Below the pieces are notes generated by a model. It saw only the letters and a list, made by a program, of their open reading frames with translations, was not told the origin of the DNA and did not search any database. The translations under genes were made by a program, and so were the position numbers. Source: Ixodes scapularis (lineage: Eukaryota > Arthropoda > Arachnida > Ixodida > Ixodidae). From it: a DNA stretch of 64,000 nt. Of this stretch, positions 43,896 to 55,219 are shown piece after piece (within the stretch, counting starts at the first letter, position 1; each line of letters opens with the position of its first letter). The stretch covers positions 34,640,080 through 34,704,079 of the forward strand of contig NW_024609884.1 in assembly GCF_016920785.2 (NCBI RefSeq), in the 5' to 3' direction.

Positions 43896-46800
43896 TCCCA
43901 GAACACTACCGCCGGCAGAACACCGAGTGGAGTAGTACATAAGAATGCCGGTAAAGTTGAAGTCTGTTCAATCTTACCCGCGTGCTCTCGGGTGGAATTT
44001 TATTGATCCGCTGACTAAGAAACCTGGAATCCGCAGCCAATCTTCTAAAAAGGAGAGGGGGGAGGGATCCAGACGTCGAATTGCAGCAAACGTAGGGCTG
44101 AGGTCGAAGCACCGTAACGAAACCGCCGGCGCCATAGCAACGCTCAGATAGCAGTTACGAGGCTACGAAACGAGAAAAAAAAAATCTAACAAGAAAAGAA
44201 AAAAAGAATACATATTTTCCTCCCCGGGCTGAGCTCATGAGGCACTCCAACAAACTTGTGTACGCTCCCAGAGGACCGTTGAATCCTGCCGTTATCGCGG
44301 CGAGGCAGAGAAACTTTGGACCTTAACCGCTCGCTCGGCGAAGCCTGGCTCGTCACAGCTAGCAGACAACGCCGAGTCGCCACTTCCTCCCGCCCAGCCA
44401 GCAAGTTCCCCGACTCGAAGACAACGTAAGTAAGGGCGACATTCCTGGGGCGCTGTTGAAACTGAAACGCTTCTTTGCCAACAGCCTACCTTTGGTATAA
44501 GGTATACTGCTGGCGCCATAATATAGGATAAAAGAGGAAAAAAAGAATATGTTTCTCTCCTTACGCAGACAGTGTAGTTTTGTTTTTTTTCTTCTTCGAG
44601 TTGATTGGGTGCTAGATGGTGGCTGCCAGTCCACTAGGCCTGAGACGCAATCTAGCTTTTGCTTGTTGCTGGTAAGGCGATCGAATTGTGCAGCAAGATT
44701 TGCCACCCGTCGATGTCTGTAAATTATGACTTTTTTTTTTTCTTTTTCTGAGGATGTATGTTTGTTTACATAACTGTTGCGTCCATGGAAGCCATGAGTG
44801 GTTGAGCGATTTGCATTCTTGCGGGTGTCGGATGTCCAGTGACGTAGCAAGAATGAAAAAAGAAAAAAGAAACAAAACCGCCGACAATTTAAGGCGACTT
44901 TAAATACGTGTACTCCCTGCCAATAGGAGCCGCAACACTCGATATGGCCCTTTGCTACGCCCACGGTCTCGGTAAGCTGCATTATCTTTCGTTGTGCCGT
45001 ATACGGCGAAAAGTGTTCTAAAACACGTCTTTGGCGCATCGAAACGTGAAGAGAGGAAATCCAATCAAGGCGCACACAGAGAAGGTATAGAGAACGTGCG
45101 CTGACGAGGCAGCCAACCTCGCGCCGTCAGTGGTTAAGGTCGGGGGTAAACAAAGGCACGAGGTGCGCCAGGAGCAGACGAACTTGCACCACGTAAATTT
45201 CGTTCGAGCCCTTGAAAAACGGGTGTAGGGATCCGCCAAATGAACGTGGAGTGCTGGTGTTACTCACATCGTACACGATAACACGTAAAAAAGAAAAAAA
45301 AAGAAGAAACAAATGAAGAGTACCGTTACGGACAACTCCATTTCTCACTTTGGTTTCCAACGCCAGTGGTAGGCGCCATATATTTAAGTCGCTCCCTTAC
45401 CACACCCTGATAGTCGTGCGTCCGCTGACTAAGTGCTACAACTTTTCCGTGAATTACGTGTAGCCGATGTGATTCGCCACCCCCTTGCAGAGAGAACTGA
45501 ACTTCTAATCGAGTGGAAGTTATTTGCGTACCATGATGCGTTGTCGGCAACCGACTGGAATCACGGGTGGAACACGTGGTACTGTCATGTACCTTTAACG
45601 ACGCAGGTCGAATTTACTCCATTTCCGAGAAGGTAAATGCAGTGTGTTTTTTCGCACGTGTAACGGTAAACATCGTCTGTTTTACCTGCACTACCTTTAT
45701 CTGCCACAAACCATTCAGAAATCTGTCGAAAAAAAAAAAAGAATTAGCCATATCTGAACTTTTGGCGTAGTCCACAATTCCATATCGGTGTACGATATGA
45801 AATTGTGGATGTGTATGGCTTGTCGGTTTCCGAAGATTAAGTTATTTCTTGAGTGGTGTGAACGACTCGCAGATACCTTAAGCACGTGTCTACATGTCTG
45901 GTATTTTGTTATTTTTTCTATCCACTCGATGAATCTGCATTTGAGTCACAAAAAGCCGCCATTACTGGAGGCTGCAATACGCTTCGTTGTTGCTATCTCT
46001 TCCTCGTGGCTCTTTCTATGCACGAGTACAACGCAAAGGTACGCCGAATATATTTTCGCGCTGTGCTTGTTTCTTTAAATAAAATTTAAGTGCACAAATA
46101 CTTCGTCAACCGTCTCGCGAGGAAGTGCTGCTTTGTGTGAAACATTTCCTCCCGCCGACTCCTATCTACAAATAAGAAAATCGTACAAAAAAAAGACAAG
46201 TTCGACTATTTCGGCGTTTTTACTTGGTTTTCTACGTTTATAAAGCTATATGCTGTTAAAAATGAGGGAACGCACGTTCCTTTCTGTGAAGCGGATTTAT
46301 GGACGACTGCCTTCAAGGAAGTCTTTTGTTTTTTTGTTTGTTTGTTTGTTTGTTTGTTTGTTTGTTTGTTTGTTTGTTTGTTTGTTTGTTTTTCGAGACG
46401 TATTATGTGCAGCTATATGCTTTACAACGTTTCTGTCAAGCTTAGTTTTAACTTGTATTAATTAGAGTATAGGTGTTAATGAAACATCGTAAGACTGATG
46501 AAGTCACCTTTTTCGGATGTAACTAAAACAAAGGCTGTAAAACGGGACCCGTAGGAGGAGGAGGGTGTGGGGGGCTAGCTAATCCAAACAGTCAGGCAAA
46601 AAAAACAAAAAAAAAAAACAGAAAAAAAAGAGCACACGGCCCTTTACGTCGGATGATTAAATAATTAATTGCACCACTGGCCTACTAACTCCAGCCATCG
46701 TTCACTTCCATGGCGCGTGACGCGCGACGGAGGAAACAAAAAAGAAGAAAAAAAAAGGAGGGGGAAAAAGGATGAAAAAGGAAACGCGACCCCACCCGTT

Positions 46801-47296
46801 CATTCTTCAAATAAACACAATCCTTTTCCCCGACGGTGGCGGGAAATGCCTGCTTTATCTCGTCACGCATCAGCGTATTATACACTCAGCGTAATGTGCG
46901 CATAAATCAGTCATGCGTTGCATACTTCATTCGTCCTGTTTACTAAAGTTCGGAGCGACGTTATTAAAATTCAGCTATAATGGCCTAGTCCCACTGGAGC
47001 GACAAACGACAAGCAGTGTCGCGCAGCCATGCCACACACACATCGTGGGGAACCTTTCTTGGGCTTGAGTCTAACCGACTGGCAGAAGATCCGCGTTTGC
47101 GAAGGTTGTTCTGGAAAAAGCTGATTTTGTTATGCTGGCGAACAGTGTTGCTTGTTTGCTTGCCACATGGAAACATGTTCCCGCATGACCTGTTTACTCA
47201 TTTATTTATAATACATCTACGATTATAGGCTAGGGCCATAACAAGGGCGATTTCTTTCGTATGTATGTACCTTGCCGGTATTCGATGTTCCTACTC
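43896..47296. other. non-coding, few recognisable features
   Basis: No gene or element recognised. A hairpin CCACAATTCCATATCG...CGATATGAAATTGTGG lies at about 45771-45808. A - strand frame beginning ATGGCGCCGGCG (about 44133) runs 53 codons with no known domain. A (TTTG)n microsatellite occupies 46331-46390. Confidence 0.35.
46331..46390. repeat. (TTTG)n microsatellite
   Basis: About 14 near-perfect TTTG units. Confidence 0.95.
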
Positions 47297-47383
47297 TAAC
47301 ATCTTTTAGGGGCGAAGCTCCCTAGGGTCTAGCCTTGTCCGTCCGTCCGTTCGTCCTGACGGCGTCCGTGCTCACATAAAAAG

Positions 47384-47390
47384 AAAAAAA
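47384..47390 (-). terminator. Pol III T7 terminator of the tRNA-Ser
   Basis: Seven consecutive T on the - strand begin six bases after the tRNA 3' end. Confidence 0.7.
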
Positions 47391-47396
47391 TGTTTG

Positions 47397-47478
47397 CGCA
47401 GTCGACAGGATTCGAACCTGTGCGGGGAGACCCCAATGGATGTCTAGTCGATCGCCTTAACCACTCGGCCACGACTGC
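47397..47478 (-). tRNA. tRNA-Ser(AGA)-like gene, possibly degenerate
   Basis: The 82-nt cloverleaf has a perfect 7-bp acceptor stem (GCAGTCG/CGACTGC), discriminator G, a D-arm with AGTGGTTAA, a class II variable arm (GGGGTCTCCCC), and a T-arm ACAGG-TTCGAAT-CCTGT. The anticodon loop CTAGACA gives anticodon AGA (Ser). Two oddities: the third pair of the anticodon stem is C-C (usually G-C), and position 37 is C instead of a purine. A-box (TGGCCGAGTGG) and B-box (GGTTCGAATCC) are intact. A T7 run follows 6 nt after the 3' end (47390-47384 as A on the + strand), a good Pol III terminator. Transcription is plausible, decoding doubtful. Confidence 0.85.
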
Positions 47479-47540
47479 GGGACGAGTAGGGGGCTCTGAG
47501 ATGTGGTAGGAACTCAAGAGTCATGGCGTGTCATGGATGA

Positions 47541-47690
47541 AACGTTGCATGTAGCCGCTCAACGTCTATACAGGAGAGGCCGCTGCGGTCAAATGCGTAT
47601 ATAATCGCGTTAAACTTTGCATGCATTGGCTCGACGTTTATAGACGAGAGGGCGCTGCGGTCAAATGCTCAAATGCGTATATAACCACGT
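47541..47690. repeat. tandem duplication (~75 bp x 2) upstream of the tRNA
   Basis: Both units contain GTTGCATG or TTTGCATGCAT, CTCAACGTCTATA or CTCGACGTTTATA, GGCGCTGCGGTCAAATGC-like and GCGTATATAA. Each unit carries one TATATAA box-like word; the tRNA start lies 63 bp beyond the array. Confidence 0.7.
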
Positions 47691-48616
47691 TCCGTACCAC
47701 ACATTCTCTTTCTGACATGGACCGTTGACTTAAGCGGTGGAGATGCGTTCCCACGGCTTCTAGCGGATCCAAGCTCATCCGCTAGAAGAACCACTGGCTT
47801 TGCATTTCACCGACCATAAAGCAGTAATAATAAACTCCAAACGGCAACCCGGAACTCAGCACTACCTATGAGCAATAAAAAAAAAAAAAATCAGCACCAT
47901 CAGCACTACCTATGAACAATAAAATCAGCATCATCAGCACCACCAGAGCTTCGTCCCAATCAACATCATTCACCACGTGGAGAGGCCGTCATTTTTTTGG
48001 CTAACGTTTGTCTTTAAACGTGTGTATACGTCAAGAGCCTCGTACCCCGGCGTGTGTTTTGCCGCTCTTGATTGTTCGATTATGTCGATGAATTAGCCTT
48101 GGCGTGTTTACACGCACCGTATTGTAGAAAAAACGAAGAAAAAAATGACCTCATTGACTTTGTTTTTGTGACTGTTTGCTACCAAATGGCACCAGTTTTA
48201 GATAATTGTAGCCAAAAGTATTTTCTTATTCAGCGAGAATTCATTGCGTGAACACAAGTGTATTAAGCTCCAAATAAAACAACCTCGTTCAATTAAAGTA
48301 GGTTTATGAGAATGTTTCAATGACTGAGGGATCAAATATCAATTTTTGTCGTGAATTCGCGCTTTCCCTTTACACGAAACCTATTATAGAAAAAAAGAAA
48401 AGAAGACAAAAACGTTTTCTTCCAAAAACAAAGGTTGCCTCATACCGTACCGTTAAATACCGCGGAAGCGCTCACTTCATTCAAGCGCCCACTATTAATA
48501 ACTCTCAAACTTGAGAATTCTGCAAATTATATGTTAAGCGCACGATTCGAGAGGACGAGCGTTCATATCTAGATTAATCCAGTGTTTAGCATAGCCACAG
48601 AAAGTTGTGCAAAAGT

Positions 48617-48834
48617 ATGCGGAGCGCAAACTCGTCTGCTTCTTTTGCAGAGGTTGTGTTGGCGTCAGAACGCGTAGCCCTGATTGGCTGTGCTTGAAGA
48701 ATAGTGGGTAGACCTCAAGGCAGCTTGCTTTGAGGTCTACCCACTCTCCTTCAATTAGAGCCAATCAGAGCTAGGCGTTCTGACGTCCACACAACTCCTG
48801 CGAAGGAAAAGGCAGACGAACGTGCTCTCCGCAT
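48617..48834. mobile_element. foldback MITE, copy 1
   Basis: ATGCGGAGCGC at the left and GCTCTCCGCAT at the right bound two ~105-bp complementary arms. The arms contain CGTCTGCTT, TTGGCGTCAGAACGC, ATTGGCT and TGGGTAGACCTCAA. The centre is CAAGGCAGCTTGCTTTG. A second copy is at 55220-55455. Confidence 0.85.
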
Positions 48835-50441
48835 AGACCTGTGTGTTAACGCAACACAGCTCGGAGCACATGGAGCTGCAGCCTGCGTTGCAGAACCCAG
48901 GTTCCTGGGCTTAATCAACACCACCTAGATAGTCAAGGACTGCGAACATCCTCCTCTTCCTCCATGAAACGTAATCGCAGTTGGATGGTGCCAAATCAGC
49001 GATTGGACCCGAGCCGGATGCCGAGCGTAATTCGACGCATTTGATTGGACACGAGGCCCAGCCGAACGCTGACGCAGCTCTCGTGTCCAATCAGTGTCTT
49101 CACTCGACCTCACTGTGATGACGTCAAAATTCTAGTGCACAAACTTTGTTTATCCACTTTTTTTTTTTTTTTTGCTTAATTCCCACTTCTGTCCGTTTCG
49201 ATCATGACGAGCATTGTGCCGGCGTGCGGTCGTGTATCATTCCTGCGTGATGCACGACCCCAGCATAGCAGTAGTACTCTACTGGCTACATTTCCCGTCT
49301 ACAGTGGAGGCAGCCAGCACCCATTGGGGCTGACTAACCTCCCGCGCTTCTAAACAAAACGCACAATATATTAGCCCGTCTGTGGGTTGTTAGAATTTCA
49401 GACAAGGCGCTCCGTCTAGAAAAGAATCCATGATGGCCGTAGTTCGGAGTCCGTAGCAACCTCCCAAAGGGCCTGGCTGAAGCACACACTTTGGAATCTC
49501 GGGCGATATAGTAGGCGGCAGGCAACCGGAAGAACGGTTGGTTGCTTATCAGCGCGCGTTGTTCTCGAGGCCCACGCCCGGATTCTTCTCCTCCGTACGC
49601 AGACGCGGACACGTCCTCGCCCGATTGCACCGGACAGAGCGCCTCCATCTTCGTCCGACGTACGCTACTCGGAAAATAATCTGGCAGAAGCGGTCTGGTC
49701 GTGGGGAGATTGAAAGGTGAGCCCACTTCTCCTTGCATGGATGAAGTGTACGCTGAATCGATAGGTTGATCGATGGTCAGCGCGACGGCCAATCGCCGTT
49801 TATACCGCACCCCTCGGTTCGGTGCTTCCTTAACATGGCTACAACAAAAGAAAGAGCGCAAGTGTGGCTGATGTATGGATTGTATGTATTTGGGGCTCAT
49901 GTATCCGGCAACTCTGTTACCCAACGCCAACATTTTTTTTTTAGGGGGGGAGGGGGGATAGCACGTATTCGCCCTTTTTTGTTTAGCAACAAACTCAGTG
50001 GCGCCATCTACTGGGTAGTCCCGGCACACTTCCGGCTCACGTATATTTCCTCGTTTTTTTACTTGTCATTCTTTTATCATAAGAGATAATTAAGGCTCAT
50101 AGTGCTATAAGTGGACATTTCCAGAAGATAGAGTGTATATTTGATTGCGCAAATACTGCCAAAACCGCGTTGTGCTTCAGAGCTGGAAATGGTTGGGGGC
50201 TATTTGCACACTGGCACCACCACTTTTCAACTTACGGGAGAAAACGAAGACTTCTTTCGTAACATCGCAACTACACCTTCACCTTAGTTTGAACAACGCC
50301 TCCTGTACAGGAGGCATTAGTCTGAACTATCTGTGTGGGGGATATTGTTTTTAATACGTTCCTTTACTGGTAGGAAATTTTCGAGGAACGATTTTAAATA
50401 GGGAACTGGGATTGTGGTGTTTACGCTATGCTCCTCTCAAA
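48835..50441. other. non-coding with a hairpin
   Basis: ATTGGACACGAG (49044-49055) pairs with CTCGTGTCCAAT (49080-49091). A long - strand frame (49334-50029) has no recognisable domain and no ATG at its listed start. An ATG frame from 49834 (MATTKERAQVWLMYGLYVF) is short and unrecognised. Confidence 0.35.
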
Positions 50442-50998
50442 ACTTAAAGGGGCCATGAAACGAATTTTAGGATGGGATAAATTATTTTAAATTGGGACTT
50501 TACTAATCGCATATCGTTTAATTGGCCAAAAGAAAGAGTGTAGAAAGTCAAAAGCCAGCTTTTCGGTACGAACATTTGAAAATATAGCGGACTATTTTGT
50601 ACCTTCTTGCCTTCGAAAGCTCTCCGCCTTTTCAACATGATACATCCGCGGTTCCCAAAGCGCGTCAGCGGTGCCAACCTGACGTCAGCCGAGCCCAGCT
50701 CACGCATTGGACACGAGAACTGCGTCACTCCGACGTATGCGCTCGTCAACAATAAATCCGCCGCCGAATATTCGGATTCGTGTTCGTGGCCGATGAGTGC
50801 CCTGACGGCACTTATCGTCACTGGGGAATGACAAGTTCTATGGTGTGCATAAAAAGCATGGTCATCGCACTGGTGCTAAGAGTCATCGCACGGGTACCAA
50901 AGAATGTCACGACCACGTGATTTCACGATTCGCATTTGAGTTGAGAATTAAAGCTAATGAACAAGAAGTAGGAAAATCATTTCATGACCCCTTTAAGT
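50442..50998. mobile_element. MITE with 22-bp TIRs
   Basis: The left end ACTTAAAGGGGCCATGAAACGA matches the complement of the right end TCATTTCATGACCCCTTTAAGT with two mismatches. The element is 557 bp with no transposase. Confidence 0.8.
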
Positions 50999-51406
50999 AT
51001 TGCGTTTTGGGGAAGGTGTATGTAGGTGTGTGTGTGGGGGGGGGGGGGCTGCATTTATGTGCATACAGTAACACTGTTTATACACAAGCGTGTGATCATA
51101 AGATAGGCACAAAGCGGAACTAAAGAAAGTGACCGAAGTGTTCACTCTTCCCAGAAATCCGTCAAAAGGAGTTTGTCTGTGCATGACTGGCGCGCACCAT
51201 TCCAAGAGGACTGTTACTCTGGCAACCAAAGTAAATAACACGTCCGGCTAACAAAGACGCAAACAGCATTAAAACACTCCTCTCTACTATATCAATTCAG
51301 GACCTGTGAGTCCATTAAGACCACTAAAAGAGCTACGCAGTCCGAACAGCAGTAATATGAGAAAACATGTGAAAACATTATTTGAGACAAAACCCCGAGA
51401 CTGAGG

Positions 51407-51468
51407 AAAAACGAAGGACGACACAACACACTTTGTGAGACTTTGTGTGTTGTGTCGTCCTTCGTTTT
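51407..51468. repeat. 62-bp palindrome
   Basis: AAAACGAAGGACGACACAACACAC (24 bp) and its exact complement are separated by 14 bp. It may be a small foldback element. Confidence 0.9.
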
Positions 51469-51854
51469 CCCCCAGCTAGTTTGCACCCTAACTTTTGGTT
51501 CGAAAACATTCCTTGGCATTAACATGTGTGTGACGAGATTATGGATATACAGGATACACAGCCAGACGTTCAGAGCTCCGCTAATTCTTACTACCGAGCG
51601 GTAGTAATATCTAACAGATCTACGTTGTTAATTGAGACTCCAGCTTGTTAGGAACTAGGCTGCTACCCTGTAGGTTTTTTCATTGGAGCCCTTGGGCTGC
51701 TCTTATTTGTAAATGGTGAATTCGCAACCAAAGCTATACTGACATTGGAACCCGTGACAGGTGGTGGAATAAGAGAAAACATAAGACATGCTTTTCCTTA
51801 TTACGTGAAACGACTTTTGGCTAGTTCCGGATTTTGTGAAGCGGGATTAAGCTG

Positions 51855-52155
51855 CCCCGCTAGATTTAGGGGGAAAAGGGACGTCACGTGACCTGAACAC
51901 CAATTTAGTTCCCCCGCTAAATTTATCGGAAAAAAATGACGTCACATGGTATCGTGTCACGTAACCTATACACTAACTCAGTTTCCCCGCTAGATTTAGC
52001 GGGAAAATCTACGTCACGTGACCTACACACAAATTCAGTTTCCCCGCTAAATTTAGCGGATAAATTGACGTAACGTGGCCTGGTGTCACGCGACCTATAC
52101 ACCAATTCAGCTTCCCGCCAAATATAGCGGGAAATTTACATTACGTGACACCGAT
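51855..52155. repeat. palindromic satellite with alternating unit lengths
   Basis: Five units start at about 51855, 51911, 51985, 52042 and 52114, giving spacings of 56, 74, 57 and 72 bp. Each begins with the palindrome CCCGCTAAATTTAGCGGG or a variant and then carries ACGTCACGTGAC (E-box CACGTG, with TGACGTCA in one unit). The long units have an extra TGGTRTCGTGTCACGYRACC-type segment. This is therefore a two-unit higher-order repeat. Related sequence is at 61850-62000. Confidence 0.85.
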
Positions 52156-52515
52156 TTCATATCGGTGCAGCCACGAGGTGCAGCTCTCGCTAAACGTTGG
52201 TGATGCTGGAACGCTTCATGTATCCAACAAAATTGCCGAGCAATTTGCCATAAATTTTTTGTAACACATTCTCGGGCTTGAAATGTCAGGTCTGAGTAAC
52301 GGTTTCCATCGGGTTACCTGCGTATACAATATAATAAATATAACATCCGTTGCTACGAAACATAAAGACACTGAGAATGGGGAATAGTTAAAATTTTGAA
52401 CGATACCCCATTCAGTTTTAAAGATTGGGGTATAGAAAATTTTCTCTAACTAATTGATTTTACTTTAGTTCTGCGCCTCGCCGGGCAACAATACTCCTTG
52501 ACGTAACGGGAAAAA

Positions 52516-52868
52516 GAGGAAAATTGACGCCCTCGCCGGGGGGGGGGGAGGGGAGGGGAGGGGAGGGGAGGGGAGGGGAGGGAGGGAGGGAGGGGAGGGG
52601 AGGGGAGGGGAGGGGAAGGGGGGGAGGGAGGGGAGGGGAGGGGAGGGGAGGGGAGGGGAGGGGAAGGGGGGGATGTTTTTAGTTTTTTTTTTGCCCGATC
52701 CCCCGAAGGTCGTCCTGGTGATATCCCACACTGACTGGTGATAGTTAGGGGGAGAAAATTGGTATTAGAAAGGCGGGAGGAATCATATGTTAGTCTTTTT
52801 AGACTCGGGTTAGGTGGCGCAAGCTACCGCCCGTTACAAAGGGTATGGCCATTACCATCCATTTATCC
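52516..52868 (+). mobile_element. 3'-end repeat, copy A (LINE- or SINE-like)
   Basis: The + strand matches the - strand of 60254-60003: GAGGAAAATTG, CTCGCCGGGG, CCGAAGGTC-TCCTGGTGATATCC, GGCGGGAGGAATCA, then GGTGGCGCAAGCTACCGCCC, ending GGCCATTA-CATCCAT-ATCC. The short ATCC tail indicates a retrotransposon 3' end. A G-rich tract has expanded inside (52536-52675). Confidence 0.7.
52536..52675 (+). repeat. (GGGGA)n purine tract, quadruplex-prone
   Basis: About 140 bp of G3-G9 runs separated by single A or AA on the + strand. It fits the G-quadruplex pattern many times over. Confidence 0.95.
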
Positions 52869-54151
52869 GGGAGTAAACAAAAGTGAGGATAGTCCCCTAA
52901 TCTCGACTGAATGCAATTTCACCGATACCCCATGGCTAAAGATGTCCGGTCAATTTGACCGCTGGAAGACCGTGTTGACCGATTGAACGGTGACTGTTAA
53001 GTTTGGCGAGCTTGCAAATTTGTTCTTTATTGTGTCAAGCCTCTCCGGTAAATATCTTCGATTAGGCGGCCGACGAAGTACCGCTACAGGCAGAGCTATA
53101 CTTGTCAGAGGATGCCTATATCGGGAGGATGAACGTTTATCTCGGAATCCCATAAAAAAAAAGGCAAAATCTGCGTTAAAGGAGCAATGCATCCGAAAGG
53201 GTCGCAGTGCACGCGTGACTGAGTGTCGGGCACAGGAGTTGCGAAGTTGATGGCGCTTTTTGTAGACATCTCTGGCACGTTCGTAAATATCTGCAAGAAC
53301 TTCGCCATCTATTATGCATCTATTATGCCTTGTAATTTTCAATTTGTAACCGCAATCTTTTTTTCTTTTCTTTTCTTTTTTTTAACGTTTACATGACTAC
53401 GTTTAACCTTTTTGGAGAGGTAACTGAAAAAGAGCCGTAAACCAATCCCTACAAACACGCTTTATTTTGCAAGTTTAAATTGATCTTTCTGTTTCCGTTT
53501 TTAGATTTCGCACCATCAGCAACCGATTGTAGGGTCCCGAAGGTTGCTTCTATAATCTAACTCGTGCAATTCCGCGTCTATCTGAGCGACCAGTTCTATG
53601 GCCCCCTTGACACGAGGGATGCAGAAAAGGAATATGCACTCGAAGTGCGCTCTATGTCGGAATTTCAAGGTCTCCGAGTCAGGTGCACGATAACCACGCT
53701 CAGTGCAACACACATGAGAGTGCCTGAAAACGCGAGATGTCCATCAACGTCAGCTGAACGTACCCGCTTGACCGTCGTGGGGTTGTCGAGCTCCGGCAGG
53801 GAACAATCTTGATGTGTTCTGAGCTGACGACCGCAAATCGCGCGACATCGACATAAATGCAGGGTCGGGAACGCAGGCGCCGCTCGATTTTCTTCGATCC
53901 TGGCGCTAAAAATGTGCGTAAAAGAAAGCGAGAGCGAGGCAAATTCTGCATTTAATGGCGTGCGGGGTTTCATTAGGCGGACTCAGTCCGCCCAGGTCGA
54001 AAAGTCGTTTCATGTTTCCCGTCACTTCTCGTGGAACACGAGATTCGGACACACGAAGGGAAAGCTCCTGCATTTGCTCTTGGCGTGTCTTGCTTATTTT
54101 AAATAGTTGAATTTGATTAGGACAACCTTACACAACACACACACACACACA

Positions 54152-54154
<3 letters not shown>
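52869..54154. other. non-coding, no feature recognised
   Basis: Short frames on both strands, including 53564-53812 (+), but none shows a known domain. Confidence 0.3.
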
Positions 54155-54228
<74 letters not shown>

Positions 54229-54257
54229 AGCGTCAGCATATATATGCTGACGCTCAA
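54155..54257. repeat. (TA)n microsatellite ending in a perfect 32-bp palindrome
   Basis: (TA)n spans about 54157-54226. It is followed by TTGAGCGTCAGCATATATATGCTGACGCTCAA in effect: arms TTGAGCGTCAGCATA around a TATA centre, 54226-54257, with no mismatch. Confidence 0.95.
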
Positions 54258-54530
54258 ATGAATGATCACAATATCAGCTGTCAAAGCCGTAGCAAACGTC
54301 AAAGTTTCTTTTTGTACAGTGGACGACGCCCGTTTAACTTGAAAAGCAGCCTATTAATTATTACTGGGGCTATCACTTTTAATTCCGCACAAATTGGCGT
54401 TTAGGTAACTATCATAAAATCGGCGGTTTTTCTTTTTCAGCATTCTACTTTGTACTCGACGTATAGTCCGCAGAAGCAAATTTCGGTTGAAAAGAAACAT
54501 TTTTTTCCTTAGGTAGTCCGCACCCGGTGC

Positions 54531-54996
54531 CAGCGTTGGTGGTAACCCGTTACAAGTAACGGTGTTACTTGTAACGCCGTTACACGTATTACTTGTAACA
54601 TTTAACACGTAACACGTTGCTTGTAACATGCTACTTTTTCGGTAATGGGTAACGTAGTTACGTTACTCGTTGATCGTCCCAAAACTTAGGAATAAATTAC
54701 ACCGATTTTCCTCCTGTTTCTAGGCGTCAAATTATATTAATTCTTGCACTCATCCCACATACCTTCTAAATTTTGGCTTTCTTTTCCTCATGCAAAAGAC
54801 TTCCACGTTATAACGTTTTAATTAAGAAATAAACAGTAACGCAAAAGTAAGGTGCGTTACTTTTAATCGGTAAAGCTAAATGTAACGCGCATTCCTTTTA
54901 TTTTGAGGTAACGTAGGTCCGTAACGCGTTCCTTTCATTTGCAGGTAAAGAGTAATGTATTTTGTAACTTTTTTTTCGGTAACGCCTACAACACTG
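54531..54996. mobile_element. hAT-type MITE with perfect 8-bp TSD
   Basis: TSD CCCGGTGC is found at 54523-54530 and 54997-55004. The ends CAGCGTTGGTGGTAAC and GTAACGCCTACAACACTG are inverted copies starting with the hAT-typical CAG-GTTG. Many GTTAC/GTAAC words lie inside. 466 bp, non-autonomous. Confidence 0.85.
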
Positions 54997-55219
54997 CCCG
55001 GTGCATATTCCGCACCCGGTGCCTAGTCTGCAGGTAAAAAAAAAAAAAAGGAAACAAAAACATAGGCGCATTACGCTTTGACAAGTGTCTGATAATAACA
55101 AATTTGAACCGGCTCGCTAGAATCGGCGTCTTAGCTTAGGCTATGTGAAAGAACGCCTGCCAAGTCTGGGGAGCTCCGGCTCTTGAGATTCGACTTCATG
55201 CGCATACTCCGCTCTTGCC

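Larger units (their letters stand above)
47309..47957. mobile_element. TIR-bounded repeat carrying a tRNA-Ser gene
   Basis: GGGGCGAAGCTCC (47309-47321) and GAGCTTCGTCCC (47946-47957) are inverted copies with one mismatch. AACATC occurs just outside each end (47298-47303, 47962-47967), a possible short TSD. Inside are a GTCC-rich stretch, a tRNA-Ser(AGA)-like gene on the - strand, a tandem duplication (47541-47690), and near the right end a duplicated CAGCACTACCTATGARCAATAAAA. The GGGGCGAAGCTCC end resembles a repeat I associate with tick sequences (recollection, unverified). Confidence 0.55.

Noticed and set aside
44359..45075. 238-codon open frame on the - strand
   Set aside because: Composition is Phe/Lys/Arg-rich from poly-T/A tracts; no domain or splice evidence.
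47541..48000. Possible CRISPR or spacer-repeat array (repeated CAGCACTACCTATGA, TATATAA units)
   Set aside because: Only two units each, no regular spacing, eukaryotic context; simple tandem duplications.
49334..50029. 231-codon open frame on the - strand
   Set aside because: Starts at a non-ATG codon, has no recognisable domain, low-complexity PPSPPKKK stretch and no conserved motif; likely chance in GC-richer DNA.
53516..53812. Overlapping frames on both strands (65 and 82 codons)
   Set aside because: Neither has a splice boundary, ATG context or known motif; one is the shadow of the other.
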